NCBI GenBank assembly: GCA_025766275.1
Contig: JAFKAC010000005.1
Span: 1,550,001 to 1,614,000 of the forward strand
Length of the DNA stretch: 64,000 nt
Origin: Lactarius indigo
Lineage: Eukaryota > Basidiomycota > Agaricomycetes > Russulales > Russulaceae
Direction of reading: 5' to 3'
In this document: in pieces, positions 8,984 through 21,570 of the stretch
How positions within the stretch are numbered: position 1 is the stretch's first letter
Layout: the number at the start of each line of letters is the position of its first letter
Position numbers and translations under genes: made by a program
Notes under the pieces: model-generated
What the model saw: the letters and a program-made list of their open reading frames with translations, nothing else
Database searches by the model: none
What the model was told of the DNA's origin: nothing

Positions 8984-11900
8984 CCTACGTGCCTCTGATA
9001 CCTTCGAACCCTTCACCAAGCTGAAGGCGTCAAACGTCCTATGGCACGGGGCCCGGGCCTTGACTTAGCGAGAGTGTCGTCCGCTTCCCGCCTTCGCCTT
9101 ACCCCACCTCATTCCCCGAGGATACCTAATTGTACGGTCCACGCACATCAAGCATCCCCTTATTTTTTTTAGTCTGGGAGTACGCAGAGTACGTACACGA
9201 CAGAGGTCAAATCGGATCCCTACGCCGGGCACAGAGCCGCACCGTAGAGCTTGAAATACGTCACACTCAGTCGCCTCTCCTTGACACGCTCGCGAAGAAA
9301 ATAAAACAGATTTGGTCAGAAATGATTCGCATACAAAAAGTGTATCATACATACTTAAAGTCACCTGTATGAAGAGAAGAAAGGAATAAAGACGGTAAAA
9401 AAAAAAAAAAAAAAAACCCACCACTACCACCAGCTACACGATGACGTATGGCGGCAATTTACCGTGACAGAATCCGGAACTTGCTCGTCGAATCATCACA
9501 CAAAGACCTCACCCTGGTTTTTGGTTGCTTTGTCGCTTCTGGACTACACTGCTCGGGAGGCCAGGTGGTTTCCGGGGCAACCACCACCACGTACTCAGAT
9601 ATTTTCGCTTGCAGCAGCTCGCCCCCTTTTTTTTTAGTTCTTGGCACGATTACTTTTCACTTTTTCACAAAAGAAATCACGCGGAAATGTGGCACACGAC
9701 TGCACCCGGGTTTTTGGTGCTGTGGCCATTTTCGTGTCGCTCTTGCTGGATGCTGCGTCAAGTCAAACCTCGCCGCTTAATCGCCTGTTGCCTGGATGCC
9801 CTCCTTTCATTTGGAGTAACACCTATATCACCTCCCGAACGCCCACTCAAGACATGGAGAGGGTATCTGAGCGATGGGGCCGGGAAGAGCAAGGGCGCGA
9901 TATTGAGTCATTCAAAACGCGCACGCACAGCCCAAAGACACGAAGCGCCGTACGCGCAGCCCAACCCAATCGCGCCAAAATACATGACGAGTCTGCCCAT
10001 GCCCCTTCCATGGGGTGGCGGAAGGGGGAGAATCATCTGGAGAGTCACCTGGCAGCAACAGGGCTAGGCTACATATGGTTATCACCTGGTCCCCCAAAGT
10101 GTACGCAAATGGATCTGAAAAACTTTCATTTACTGCAGTACTCTTTTTTTTGGACCCATTTACATTCTGGGACTAAGACAAAGGTCAACTGTCCGAAAAT
10201 GATAGACCATATACAGTTAATACACGCAGTCGCGGTGGGCTGGTGACAGTATGGGATCGCCCCCCAATGCCGGCTCCACTTACTGTAGGACCTGAGATCT
10301 AAGATCTAAGACGTCGATAACCCAAATACTGTAAATTGAGGCTTTCATGTGATAAGTAACACCCGGTTGCATGTGGGCGTAAGGGCTTGTGGGTCGGTGT
10401 CGGATTGACGGCAGGCGTGTAGTCGTTGAGGACGTTGAGGGGACAGACAGTCCCGGCGGCCGTTCACGTGCACTTTCTATTGACTCGCTTTCACACAAAA
10501 TGAAGCATCTTCCTAACGTCACATCACACTACTATTTCCATTATCTTGCCACAATGTTCCGGTTCAGGCATCATCGAATCGTGCCCGAAGAGCTCATCAC
10601 CATATGAAAACTCCCCACATCTCCTTTATCCTCGAGTAGCCCACTGGTTCCCTTAATTCTCCATGGCCACGCTTTCGGATTCTGTCCGGCTCGAGTACTA
10701 CTGTAGTGGCACTTGAGGGCATGGTTAAAAAAAAAATTCCCATCACGACTGTTCAATGTTGTAGTTCCACAACCGTGGTACTACTGTGAGTGATGCTCTT
10801 TGAAATCGCTGGACTTCTCCAACTAGTCGTTATTTGGGCAGAGGATGATGAAGGCAGGCACCCAATTTCGGTGTCTTGCGTGCAGAACTAAACCGCAGGG
10901 CCGGTCAGTTGAACCCATCAAGTTTTTGGCCCAGCCCAGAATCACCAATGATGTACTGGTACGCTCGGTGAACTCAGTGAGAGCGCTCCATAGGGCTTTG
11001 TGTAATATCGGAGCACACGTTGATTCCACAAAATAAAACGAAACGCGATTAAAAAAAAAAAAGCGGAAAACAGCGCAGCTTAGCCCTCTGTCCTACCAAG
11101 AAATGGCAGCGGAATACCTCAATGATCCACCACCCGGCCATATCCGAATCAAAAAGGTGGGTGCCCATCGGAGATTGTCTACGCGACGGTTGCCGCGTCG
11201 GGGTCGCGTGCCTCCACTACAGACGAGATCTTGGCGGGGATCCGTTGGCACAATCCTCCCCGCCAACGCAATGCACTTCCACCACCACCCGCCCTTATCG
11301 TAGCGCCCTTCGCCGCCATTCGCGTGGATTCGGACTCTCGGAGAGTGACGAACGGCGCTCATCGTTATTCTTCCATTATGCTATCCCCATGTCCTCGTGG
11401 TCTTCTCCAAATATACGCGAGGCGTCTTCTGACCTCCTGCTCCAATCAAGACTAGCTCCGACGTGCACTGCCTACGTGTTTGGCAGCTTGGCCAACTTGC
11501 ATGGAGTATTCAAAAGTTTTCGGGGCAGTCCGTAGGTCGATTCGTATCCTCGTGCCAGTTTCCGGCCTTCGCTCGACAATAAATACCTCTCAAACACCCG
11601 AAGGGTCGTATTGAATTCAGCGTTTCCGAAACTCAAATATCACATTTCCCCCCCTTTTCTGCACCAGTAGCAGTGTGCGGTGTGCCCGTTTTTGGACTCT
11701 CGGCAGTGCAAAGAACACAGATATCCGATACCTGTCTGGTGATCGAAGGCGAATAAACACAGCTCCCATCAACTCAGTTCAATTCACAACAATGGCACCT
11801 TTTTGTTTTGTTTTTTTGGCCCCATTGCCCCCAGTGTGTCCTAGGCTATCAAGTAATCCTGGAACACGGGTTGTGTCGGGCGGGGAGGAAAGCTTTGTGC

Positions 11901-12247
11901 GCTGCGGCCGCAGTCACCAGAAAGCTTGTATGAGAGGGGCATTTATCCCACTACAACACTATTTTACAAACATGCCTATCTTTGTGCCCGCACTCATTAC
12001 CCCATTCCCTTCCGCTGGGCCGCTGGCTGTGCTTGCACGGGTGCAATTTCGCTAAAAAAAAATCTCTATTGCGATGCCCATTTACATGGAGATAGTCGAA
12101 GGCAGTGATACAGTGGTATCCTTTTCCGTACAGTAAAGTCAGTGATGAAGTGAAGCCAACGGCGGCAGTGAGGTGATAGTGGGGAATAAAAAAAAAAAAA
12201 AGGTACTGGAATGGACTGTCGTCCGCCCCGCCCAGCTCCCGCTGTCC
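8984..12247. other. Gene-poor interval with A-rich tracts
   Basis: About 3.3 kb in which no reading frame resembles a known protein. Runs of A occur at about 9398-9417, 10727-10736, 11051-11062, 12053-12061 and 12187-12200. Frames of 180-200 codons between 9525 and 10246 overlap each other and show no domain pattern. The interval may hold old retro-insertions or long untranslated regions, but I cannot identify an element. Confidence 0.4.
9386..9417 (+). repeat. AATAAA followed by poly(A) tract
   Basis: An AATAAA hexamer is followed after about a dozen bases by 20 consecutive A residues. This arrangement is what a reverse-transcribed, polyadenylated transcript leaves in the genome. The DNA upstream gives no recognisable protein, and no target-site duplication was found by eye, so the source is unknown. 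Confidence 0.35.
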
Positions 12248-13576
12248 TCACTCATACTGTATGTTCCACATGGCCCGCTTGCCCAGCTCCCCTGCCCTCA
12301 TCCGCACCGATGCGTCCGCTTCGTCGTTCGCCTGTTCCAGCGTGACCTCCCTGTTGACGAGCCGCTTGGCCAACCGTTTTCCGTCGTAAATAATAAACTT
12401 ATCCGACGAGCCACGGTCCGGCAATTGATCCCGTGGGTGTCGCTTTTTGTAATGATCTATAAGAGAGTAGCGGCGGTTGCCCCTCCAGTCGCAATCTGGG
12501 TGCGGACAACAGATGTAATGCGGGAGGTGCTTGAGGACATGCCGTTCCAGTTCTTGCAGGCGGCCGCAGCTCACATGCTTACACGCGGAATCCGGGCAGG
12601 TCCATGTCGCAGGCTGAGGTACGTCTGGCGCTTCGGTGCCCAGGGCGGGAGCGCTGGCGGGCTGTGTTCCTGGGGAAAACCCTGACGGGGTGGTTTCTGG
12701 TGCCAGGAGTGTAGCGTCCCTAGTTGGCGTCGGAGCTACCTGCTCCATATGATAAGAAGGAAGAAGTGTGTGAACATGGTAGGGAAGCGGGATCGCAATA
12801 AATGAAACAATGCCCCTACCTTATTAATATGTAAACCCTGTGGCAGTGAAATCGCCTGGCCCTCCCAGTTTGATTGGGGGAAGATGAAATTGAGATTATC
12901 GGCCATCGAAGGGGCCGACCGACTCGTAACCTCGGGCAGTTGTCGAAACGTTTTGGGATGGAAGGCCTTCTCGCTGGTGCCATGCGTCTTCTTGTCGCCT
13001 GAGGGTATTGTACGGGAACTGGAAGTGCAGTGTTTCATCAGTATCTGACAGATCGGGGCTTGTAACTCAAAGAAAGTGGTATTACATATCGTCCCATGCT
13101 ACGGTTTTGGTGATGGGTCCAGTGACGGGGAGTGGGTACCATAATCATCCCGGGTTTCTGGTGTCCACAAGGATTTCCCCCGGGTGCGAATCTCGGATGT
13201 CCATGCGGGAGATAGGCAGCTTGCTGTCCTCTGTAGAGATGGCCCTGTACTTGGAATACATCATTCTGCGCCGGGTGAAAGAAATGCGAGCCAGGATTTT
13301 GATTTCTCGGATTTTGATTTCTCGAGGGATCTCTCCGTGGAATGGAGCCGGACTGAGTTAGGGAAAGAGGTGAGATACGATGCAACTTGGACAGAAAAGG
13401 ACCACTCGTACCTGTAGGCTGCTTGGTCCACAGTTCGTTGGAGGCCCAGTGATACCCATGAAACCGGGTTCTCTATACGGGGTTCCCGTGTTATGCGGAT
13501 GTATGGCCTTCGACGCCGTGGAGGGTGAGTACAGACTAATTGGAGAGTTGCAACTGGGATACACACCTGGAATCAA
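12248..13576 (-). CDS. C2H2 zinc-finger protein
   Basis: The C-terminal exon (12739-12248) reads TWTCPDSACKHVSCGRLQEL, then ERHVLKHLPHYICCPHPDCD, then WRGNRRYSLIDHYKKRHP. This forms two C2H2-type fingers with wide Cys spacing. A conserved-looking tail follows (FIIYDGKRLAKRLVNREV, then an alanine-rich helix). Upstream on the minus strand, an exon around 13033-12829 ends LPQGLHINK at a GTAGGG donor, and earlier exons lie at about 13347-13080 and 13576-13415 (intron donor GTACGA after PSSLQ). The N-terminal region is rich in Pro, His, Asn and Gln, as in other fungal zinc-finger regulators. The junction near 13020 needs a one-base shift to keep frame, and the true start codon was not fixed. Probably a nuclear DNA-binding protein; target unknown. 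Confidence 0.6.
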
Positions 13577-14451
13577 ACGAAATAACCCTTATCGATTCTA
13601 TGAGAGTAGGGACGAGCTCACCATATGAGAGTGAGGACTGAAGGCACCACAATTCCTGAGCCGAAGGTCCCGACATATTTTGTTGACGAGAGTGGGGGAG
13701 TGGTTAGTAAGGCGTGGTGTGCTCTCATTGTATTTATCCTCTTCCCTGCCTACCCAGTTATAAATCGGATTCTCGTGGTAGATACAGTTTGTGCAACGAC
13801 GACGAGGCGGGGGCACGACGAGGCGTGCCAGATTAATCTCCAGAGCCGACATCCCGGAAAATGAAATACGATCGTTCATATTCATTCACTTAAAGAGGAG
13901 GTCTGGGGATAGTGAAGTGCCATTGCTCTTCACCAAGATCCCTTCGGAACGCCACAGATCTCGCGAGCATCTTGCCAAGACATGGGTGCCGATGGCACAG
14001 TACTAAGCCGAGAAGATGGCGCGAGTGCAGATTCGTAATACAGGATAGTTCAACCGCATGAAAAGCAGCAAGGCTTTTGGGGGACGTCCAGGGAGAAGGG
14101 GAGGGAGGGGAGGTAAGGTGCAAGGAGGTGGGGATCCAGAAAACCAAGAAGGCGCTTCCAACAATCCCTCTTCCCATGCGTGTGTGTGTGGAGTTCCACA
14201 GTAATAGTTTGAGGTTTGAGTATACTGGACTGTTGCCAGTAGGGAATGGCGATACAGTCCCAGATACAGCTTTGATGAGTTTGCGCATGATTGCTGCGGA
14301 AAGAACAAGAGGCGGGTACGTCAAGCTCAAGCTCAAGTAGCTCTTCGCAGCCCCCACACAAGTCCGGGATGCATTCCACAACAACGATGGCAGCCATATA
14401 CACCTCGTCGTCGTCCTCGCTGCCCCCGTAACCCCCCTTCCTCACCTTCTC
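13577..14451. other. Divergent intergenic region
   Basis: This lies between the minus-strand zinc-finger gene and the plus-strand glucoamylase and probably holds both promoters. Overlapping minus-strand frames (13598-14445) have no domain pattern. An extra 5' exon of the zinc-finger gene could be hidden here. Confidence 0.35.
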
Positions 14452-16189
14452 ATGCGGCTCCTCCCGCTACTCACGGCTCTTGGGCTAACCGGCTTTAGTC
14501 CACGACTCAGACAGCCCAAGCTCCTTGCCAAACTCGGTCGTCAAACTCGACGCATACATCGCGGAAGAAACACATACCGCAAAGTCATCCCTCTTGGCCA
14601 ATATTGGTCCCGACGGAGCCAAAAGTCATGGCGCACTAGTACTGCACGCCGTCCCCTCCCTCCCGCCTGTCCTTCTCATCATTGCTTATCTGTAACACAG
14701 GCAGGTTTAGTTCATCGCCAGTCCGAGCACACAGAACCCGGACTACCTGTTTTCCTGGACAGCGCGACTCCGCTCTTGTCTTCAAGCTCCTCATCGAGGA
14801 CTTTGTCGCGGGCGACGATCTCTCCTTACACGGTCTTATTGATGCATACGTCACCGCCGAGAGCCTCCTTCAACAAACCTCCAACCCGAGCGGTGCTGCG
14901 GGTAAAGATGGCCTTGGCGAGCCCAAGTTCAACATAGACGGGTCCCCATTCCTTCGCCCTTGGGGTCGTCCCCAAAGAGGTACATGCGCAGGTTTCCTGT
15001 CAACACCGTCGTGTCGTGGCTGACCAAGAGGTCATGTCTAGATGGTCCAGCGCTGCGTGCGACCGCTCTGATACAGTACGCCGGTTGGTTGTTGAGGAAT
15101 GGAAACTCCACCTATGTGGAGAAGTCATTATGGCCTATCATCCGATTAGATCTCGACTATGTCGCCGCCAACTGGAGACAACCTACGTTAGTCAGTTCCG
15201 TCGGCTCCTGGTGTCAGGCTAACAAAACATATCTCAGATTCGACTTATGGGAAGAGATCAACTCCACATCGTTCTTCACGGCCGCGGTGCAGCACCGATC
15301 CCTCCGCGAAGGCTCCTCGCTCGCATCCACACTCGAGCGACATGCCGAAAGCCATACCTATGATACCCAGGCGGACGGCGTGCTTTGTTTCATGCAGGTC
15401 TGTTCAGGTCCGCTCTTGGAAAGAAAACCTTTTTTCTAACACGAGCACGACGCCCAGTCGTTCTGGAATCCCCGCGACACACACATTATCGCCAACACGG
15501 GCGGCGGACGCTCCGGTCTGGATTCAAACACGGTACTCGCCTCGATCCACACGTTCGACCCTGCGGCCGGCTGCGACCCCATCACGTTCCAGCCATGCTC
15601 CGATCGTGCCCTGGCCAATCTCATGAAATACGTCAATTCATTCCGGGCAGTCTACCCCATCAACAAGCTGGCGCATAGGAGCGACCCCATCGCGACAGGG
15701 CGATATCCCGAGGACGTCTACTTTGGCGGAAATGTGCGTTCGCGCGTCGTGTGCGTGGATTGGATGACGGCTCACTTTTTGACGAAACAGCCGTGGTACA
15801 TCGCGACTCTCGCCGTCGCGGAGCAATTGTACGATGCACTCCTCACATGGGATGCCCTCGGCGCAATTACGGTGACGCCGACGTCCAAAGCCTTCTTTGA
15901 GCAGTTCTCTCCGGACATCGCCCTGGGCACGTACCGCTCTGACTCGAGTAGCACGTACTCGCAGCTCTCGGATGTGATCCGCGCGCACGCGGACGGATTC
16001 GTCGAAATCGTCGCACGGCACACTCCCCCCGACGGCAGGCTTGCGGAGCAATTCGATAAGACAAGCGGGAAGCCCGTCAGCGCGGCGGACCTGACGTGGA
16101 GTTATGCGGCCGCGCTGACCGCGTTCCGCTCTAGGATGGGCGGTTTTGGAGGTAGCTGGGGTGCCAAGGGCTTGGAGGCCATCTGCTGA
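14452..16189 (+). CDS. GH15 glucoamylase, catalytic domain only, frame-broken
   Basis: An exo-acting 1,4-alpha-glucosidase that releases glucose from starch and is probably secreted. The frame opens with a signal peptide (MRLLPLLTALGLTGFS). GH15 landmarks follow in order: LLANIGPDGAKSHG, IASPSTQNPDYLFSWT, RDSALVFKLL, GEPKFNIDGSPF, DLWEEINSTSFFT (general acid Glu), LAEQFDKTSG (catalytic base Glu) and DLTWSYAAALTA. Introns include 14639-14700, about 14979-15041, 15189-15238, 15398-15457 and about 15735-15792. The protein stops at 16187-16189 without a CBM20, unlike the paralogue at 29056. Three +1 breaks lie in the first 310 bp: between about 14486 and 14540, at 14713 and at 14762. It is either a pseudogene or an intact gene with inserted-base errors. 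All later exons join cleanly. Confidence 0.85.
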
Positions 16190-16400
16190 GTAGTCATGTT
16201 GGCACACTACTTATTCGTTAATTATTATCTCTCGACCAAGCTGCGTGGTAGTGTGATGAGCATCGAATTGGTGGGAATAAGGGATCGACAATGCAACAAT
16301 GAGTCCTTGGCGTACGAGTAATGGATAATAGATATATATGCGAGATCAAGCGAACTTCCTGCAGCACCTCCCCTGTCGTAAGACCAACCTCTCCTTTTCA

Positions 16401-18229
16401 TCATGCGCGCGAATGGTATGGGTCAGCGTACTGCGCCCCAGTATTCATAGGCTTCATGTGCATGGGTGGTGGTGCCGGTTCTTGAATCGTCTGATACGGG
16501 TTCTTGTTAAACGCACGGACACCTTTGCGGCGCTTGCGGCAGCAGCATGCATATACACAGCAGCCCACGACCGAAAGCACGAAAAGGAGACAACCGACGA
16601 GGATGTAAGGCCAATTACGCGCAACGGCGCCAACGATGTGCTGTTTCTTCTCGCCAGGAGACAATGGAGAGTGGGACTCCTGTGAAGCCGGGAGGAGCGT
16701 CTTTGATGAAGAGCCGGTCGTGTCTGTACCATTGAGGCGGGTCTTGACAAAGTCGGTGTGTGCGCTGGAGGCATCAGTTACAGAGAGTAACTGCACGTAG
16801 GGATCGCCACGGTCGTTGGAAGTATCGTCGACGTAATTCCCATAGTCGAAGAGTGCATAAACGTTGCGCACTGAGAAGTGGAATATCAACAAAAGGTACT
16901 GCAGGAGATCACATTGCACTTACAGAAGGACATGCCTAGGATCATGTCATAGTCTCCGAGCACACTAAAGGCGGTCGTAATTGGTTGGAACTACGGCGAC
17001 GTCAATGCCTGATAATCCCAAATGGGCGGGGCGAAACACTTACCGTTCCGGGACAATAGGAACCCAAGTTGAAGTCGCTGCTGACAACGTCCAGTGGATG
17101 CACGGGCATCTTGACACCAGCGAAAGTGAAAGTGATATTGAGCTCCTGATCGCAGGGGACCATCCAAAGGCCGTCCTCTTGGCTATAGTTAGCGCCTTGA
17201 ACACGTCCGTATATCGCATCGGCCATCTTGCGTGGTACTTGAGAAAAGGTGAAACCCGAGTCGAGAACGGCGATGAGCTTGCCGCCCCTAACGCGCGGTA
17301 CGATTGAGGTCATGGATATTGCGTCCCCATCCGGACCAATGACGCCGTTTTTATCTATATATACGGCCCAATGCTGGCTGGAGGAGTCAAAGAAGACATC
17401 TTTGATGTAGAGCTTGGGTTGCGATTCGATGCTCTCGTAACCAGAGGCAAACTCGGATATAGTTATTTGACCTGTGACTGTATCTGTCGGGTCGTGGTCT
17501 CGATCGAGTAGTATTGAGATAAAATTCTGGGTAGTCTTGTTCTGTTGAAAGATGCGGGACAGTGGGGTATCACCTGGGCCGTCTCCAACGATCCCCCGCA
17601 CAATGGAGCCATCATCAAACCCTAGACCCATAAGACCTTGAAAGCCGTTTGACTGGAGGGACGACGAGAAAGTACTGGTGTCGTTGACGAGGACTAAGTG
17701 TCGTGACAACGTCAGAAATCAAGCAAGAAACAGATCGGTGATAAAAAAAAAAAATTTACTGAAAGCTTGCTTGTCCACTGTGTAATTGTCAAAGCCCAGA
17801 GAGGCCAGGTTAACATTCCCTGCGGACTACCGTAAATCAAGAAGCCTACAAATAGAACGAGCACACCTTTGGCTTCACCGATGGCATATGCCACATCGGC
17901 CGGCTTTCCTGTGTCCTCAGTTCCAGGAACATTGCCAGCTACCCAGAGATCAGAACTGGTGATGAGTCAGTCAGAGATGAATCGAAAATAAAAATGGGAA
18001 TGACATGCCTGCCAGTATCGAGAACGACACTGAAGGGGCTGCCGCCCAGGGTTATGTTTGCGGCGTAAAGGATGTTGTTTGCATTCTCGACGGCGACGCC
18101 GGTGAGGTTGTTACGTTTTGAGAAAATGTGACTATCGGTAGTTCTTGGAAACCCACGGAAAGGAACGATGACCGCCGCGGCGAGATGAGATACAAAGAGG
18201 GGTGAAACTAACAGACCGAGTGGGTGCAT
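16401..18229 (-). CDS. Membrane-anchored pepsin-like aspartic protease (A1)
   Basis: The start is ATG 18229, which gives a signal sequence (MHPLGLLVSPLFVSHLAAAV). A leader with a possible KR cleavage site follows, then the A1 fold. The first catalytic motif is VVLDTG followed across an intron by SSDLWVAG. The second is AVLDSGFTFSQVP (the DSG variant, which occurs in active pepsins). The C-terminal half ends DYDMILGMSF, then LRNVYALFDYGNYV. After a Ser/Thr linker there is one transmembrane helix (WPYILVGCLLFVLSVVGCCV) and a short cytosolic tail. The protease domain should face the cell surface or a secretory compartment. Exons join in frame throughout. It is head-to-head with a paralogue at 18341 and converges on the glucoamylase at its 3' end (211 bp between stops). 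Confidence 0.9.
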
Positions 18230-18340
18230 GAGAGAAGAGAGAGATGAGAACTTTGCACTCTTACACAACCCGCTGGTCAGCAGCCTGTTGCTACGCTCGG
18301 CTAACACAGCCTACCCCCATCATTGCTCCAGGCAACGTCC
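18230..18340. promoter_or_regulatory. Shared divergent promoter of two protease genes
   Basis: Only 111 bp separate the two start codons (18229 on the minus strand, 18341 on the plus strand). Both core promoters and both 5' leaders must fit here or overlap the coding regions. No TATA box is visible. The sequence is pyrimidine-rich towards the plus-strand gene and purine-rich (CT-rich on its own strand) towards the minus-strand gene. Confidence 0.6.
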
Positions 18341-20244
18341 ATGACCTTATCCTTTACCCGACATTGCTTCCTTTTCATTGCCGTTCTCCATGTCTCTGCT
18401 CTTCATTTAAACCTCCGTGGAGAAGTCTTCACCAAGAGAGGTCACATCTCTGGCCTAGACAACGGCCAAAATTTAAAATACTATACTAATATCACCCTCG
18501 GAGGAAGTCAATTTTCTGCTTCTATCGACACTGGGAGGTAGTATCTCAATCCGCTACATCTGTTTACCCCGTTGGCTCACTTTCCCACCAGCTCTGATCT
18601 GTGGGTCGTGGGAGAAGTCCCTGACTCAAATGATACTGGCGTTTCCACCGGTGTCCAATACGCCATTGGTTCCATCTCGGGCCATATAAAGACCGCACCA
18701 TTGACATTTCTGGACTTCAATGTGCCAGACCAGGCATTTAGTATGTCTCAATTTATTCTCGTCCTATGACCCACCACTAATATACCCCACAGTTCACGTC
18801 AATGCCTCTGCTACTTATCCTGAAGGTCGAAGTCTCATTGGTTTGGGACCTAATGTTGGCTCAAATGTCCATGACGCACTCAAGAAACAACCCCGAGGAG
18901 ACACCGTCCTCGATCGCATATTCCGCCAGAATTTGACAACCCCTAACATCCTCACTGTCCTTCTCTCGCGCTCAGACAGGTCTACTGAGCAATTTCCTGG
19001 AGAAATCACTGTTTCTGACATCATCCCCGGAATGGAGAATATTACGGATCAACCGAAGCTTGATGTGAAGACTGTCCCATCATCACGATCGGGCAACCAG
19101 CACTGGCAAGTGCTCCTTGACCCAGACGGCATCATCGGTCCGGACGGTCAGCCAATACACTTCCGTACCAAGGTATCGAGCACCAAAAATACGTCGCAGT
19201 TGACGGCCATCTTCGATACCGGCTTTACCTTTAATCAAGTCCCGAGGTACGCAATGCTCGCCACGAACGAACCACGTTGTTGTTGACCCCATCACCTCCA
19301 GGCATATTTCTGACGCCATCTATTCCCGCATTCCAAATGCCACGTTCGATAATAACACAGCAAACGGCCCAATGTGGACACTACCTTGTACTACTGAGGT
19401 CAACACTACTATACAATTTGGTAATATGTCGTACCCTATCCACCCACTTGACATCAATTTTAGTTTCACGGATTCTTTCAATGCATCGGATGCATCGGAT
19501 AATCAGACTTGTTTTGGCGCAGTATGTCTTCCGCTGCACATCCACCGCGCTTGCCCTCACTGTTTACAGTTCCAACCTATTACGACTGGCGCTGCGCCTG
19601 ATTATGACATAATCCTGGGCATGGCATTCTGTGAGTAGTATCGCATGTCTATTCCTGTCCCCACTCCGTGCTGATCTCTGGCCACAGTACGCAACGCGTA
19701 TCTACTCATAAATTATGGGGACTTCGTCGACGGTGCGAATACAAAGGCCCAACCTTACGTGCAGCTCCTGTCAACTACGGACCCGGCTTCCGCTCACTTG
19801 GACTTTGTTAATGTCCGACTCGGTGGTACGGATACTACCGGTGGTCAGATGCTCTCCGCAAGTGACCCCGACGACGTTGACGACATCAATAAACCATTGC
19901 GTCGCAAAAACAGGAAGACAGCCAAGATCATTGGTGCAGTAATTGGCACTGTGTTTTTGGTGGCCACTGGCATGATTGCGTACTTCGTGTATAAGCGCCA
20001 GCAGAAGAGGCGACTCGTCCCAGCCACCGATTTCTCCACGGCCGACATGGGGTCATACCGTCCTCTTCAGCACGCCGCACCTGCAGGCGAATATCATGGC
20101 GTGCAGGGATATCACGATGGGGTGACGTCGACACGTGATTTCCATCCCGAGGATTTGTATGCCCCAGTTGCGCCGTTGCGCGAACAGGACCACAGTGTAG
20201 TGTCGTCGCGGTATGCAGATGCCGATCCGCGGAATCCGCGCTAA
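18341..20244 (+). CDS. Membrane-anchored pepsin-like aspartic protease (A1)
   Basis: Exons are 18341-18537, 18592-18740, 18793-19246, 19302-19521, 19570-19630 and 19688-20244, all with GT-AG introns and intact phase. A signal sequence (HCFLFIAVLHVSALHL) leads into a propeptide with KR. The catalytic motifs are SIDTG-SSDLWVVG and AIFDTGFTFNQVPR (both DTG). The fold closes with DYDIILGMAF and LRNAYLLINYGDFV. A linker precedes a transmembrane helix (IGAVIGTVFLVATGMIAYFV) and a basic, His/Tyr-rich cytosolic tail. Sequence and intron positions match the divergent neighbour at 16401-18229, so the two arose by inverted duplication. No indels are seen. Substrate unknown. Confidence 0.93.
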
Positions 20245-21570
20245 AGGCATGCTGGTGAACAATCCGGGTGCACGAAGGAATGGTAGATGAATTGAATTCT
20301 TTGGTAATTCTCTACTCTTCTGGCATGGACCTACTTCGTTTTTGTCTCTGATTTCTGGAATTCTGTTTTACTGCCTCCGGTACCGTGCATAGTGATACTT
20401 CACACATCCATTTTCACCGGGACTTTGATGGACAGGCCTTCGCTGACGTTTTTGCTTGCATCTACATCTCTTAAGTTATTTATGCTCACAACTTCATGTA
20501 TGGACATTTGGATGATGATGCATGATAATGTAGCATGTTGAAAGTCAATCTTTGTGAACGCTTTGACTATGATTCGAAAACTGGAAGCAGTTCGCACCAG
20601 AATCACGTGTACACAATATTCCTGGGGTCAGTCAAATGCCTGGTCACCTGTCTCAACCGCTATCTCGATTATATCCACCGCACCACGACTGCGAACTGCT
20701 ACCCCTGCCATAACATTCCTATCTGGCTGTGCCGAGCTGTGCACTGCACAGAACTCTAGACATGACTTCTCAACTGAGATGTCCCTGGATCTTGCCTGGA
20801 TCCGGAGCAGCAGAATTGGAATTGCTAGTGGGTGTGATTTACCATAGCAAGGACTCACACCTAATGCACGGCCCAACGGTGGCCTCTGGCATTGAACTCT
20901 CCTGCATGTGCCCACTTAGGTCCCCCTTCCTAAAAAAAAAAACACTGATTGAGCGCAACCAAGAGCACAACTCCCGTGTCAGGTGACATTCGTTTTGCGC
21001 CACCCCCCTCCAGACTCACGGCGTGACCCAGTTCCCATAATCAGATCAACTTCATATCACTATCCGCTCTTGGCAGTTAGTTAGCACCCAAGATCCTATT
21101 TCACGTGGTCGCGTCAAATGAGTTTCCGCACACTAAGTTCCACAGCGTGTCGTCGCCCCAAATCTGTGTTCCTGAGAACGACTCCAGATCTAGTAGGTGG
21201 TGACCATCAGTTCGCCGCTTCTGATTGAACGCAATCCACCTATCCGACCATCGCTACGTTCCAATCATCCTGTATCCTCCTCTCCTTGTAAGGAGTATTG
21301 GGCGCTGTTCGCCTGAGCGTATGGTGTGTACATTTGTACAGTATCTTGGGGCCGAAGCATGATCGAGTGTATTTTTAGTTCAATCGGCGGCCATTGTCAC
21401 AGCATTCTCGAAGGTTTATTATCTGATGATCACACAAGATGGCGAATAGATATGGTTCAGAGGGGTGGACCCTGAGGTATATAAGGCGACACATTCCCCC
21501 CTGCAATGCTAGGTCTCCGCACTCAAACTCCTACTTCATCTTTAACGCATACCTCCATATATTCGACACC
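20245..21570. other. Intergenic with CipC promoter
   Basis: About 1.3 kb holding the 3' flank of the protease and the promoter of the CipC-like gene. AGGGG/CCCCT stress-element-like motifs and a TATA box lie close to 21454-21485. No further gene is recognised. Confidence 0.45.
21478..21485 (+). promoter_or_regulatory. TATA box of the CipC-like gene
   Basis: TATATAAG lies 86 bp upstream of ATG 21571. An AGGGG motif about 20 bp further upstream resembles a fungal stress-response element. Together they suggest strong, inducible expression. Confidence 0.6.

Noticed and set aside
9525..10246. Two plus-strand frames of about 180 and 200 codons
   Set aside because: They overlap in different frames, have no domain or signal pattern, and lie in an A-tract-rich gap. 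They are probably chance openings.
15638..16207. A 189-codon minus-strand frame
   Set aside because: It is opposite the glucoamylase catalytic domain, contains no motif, and results from the high GC content of that exon.
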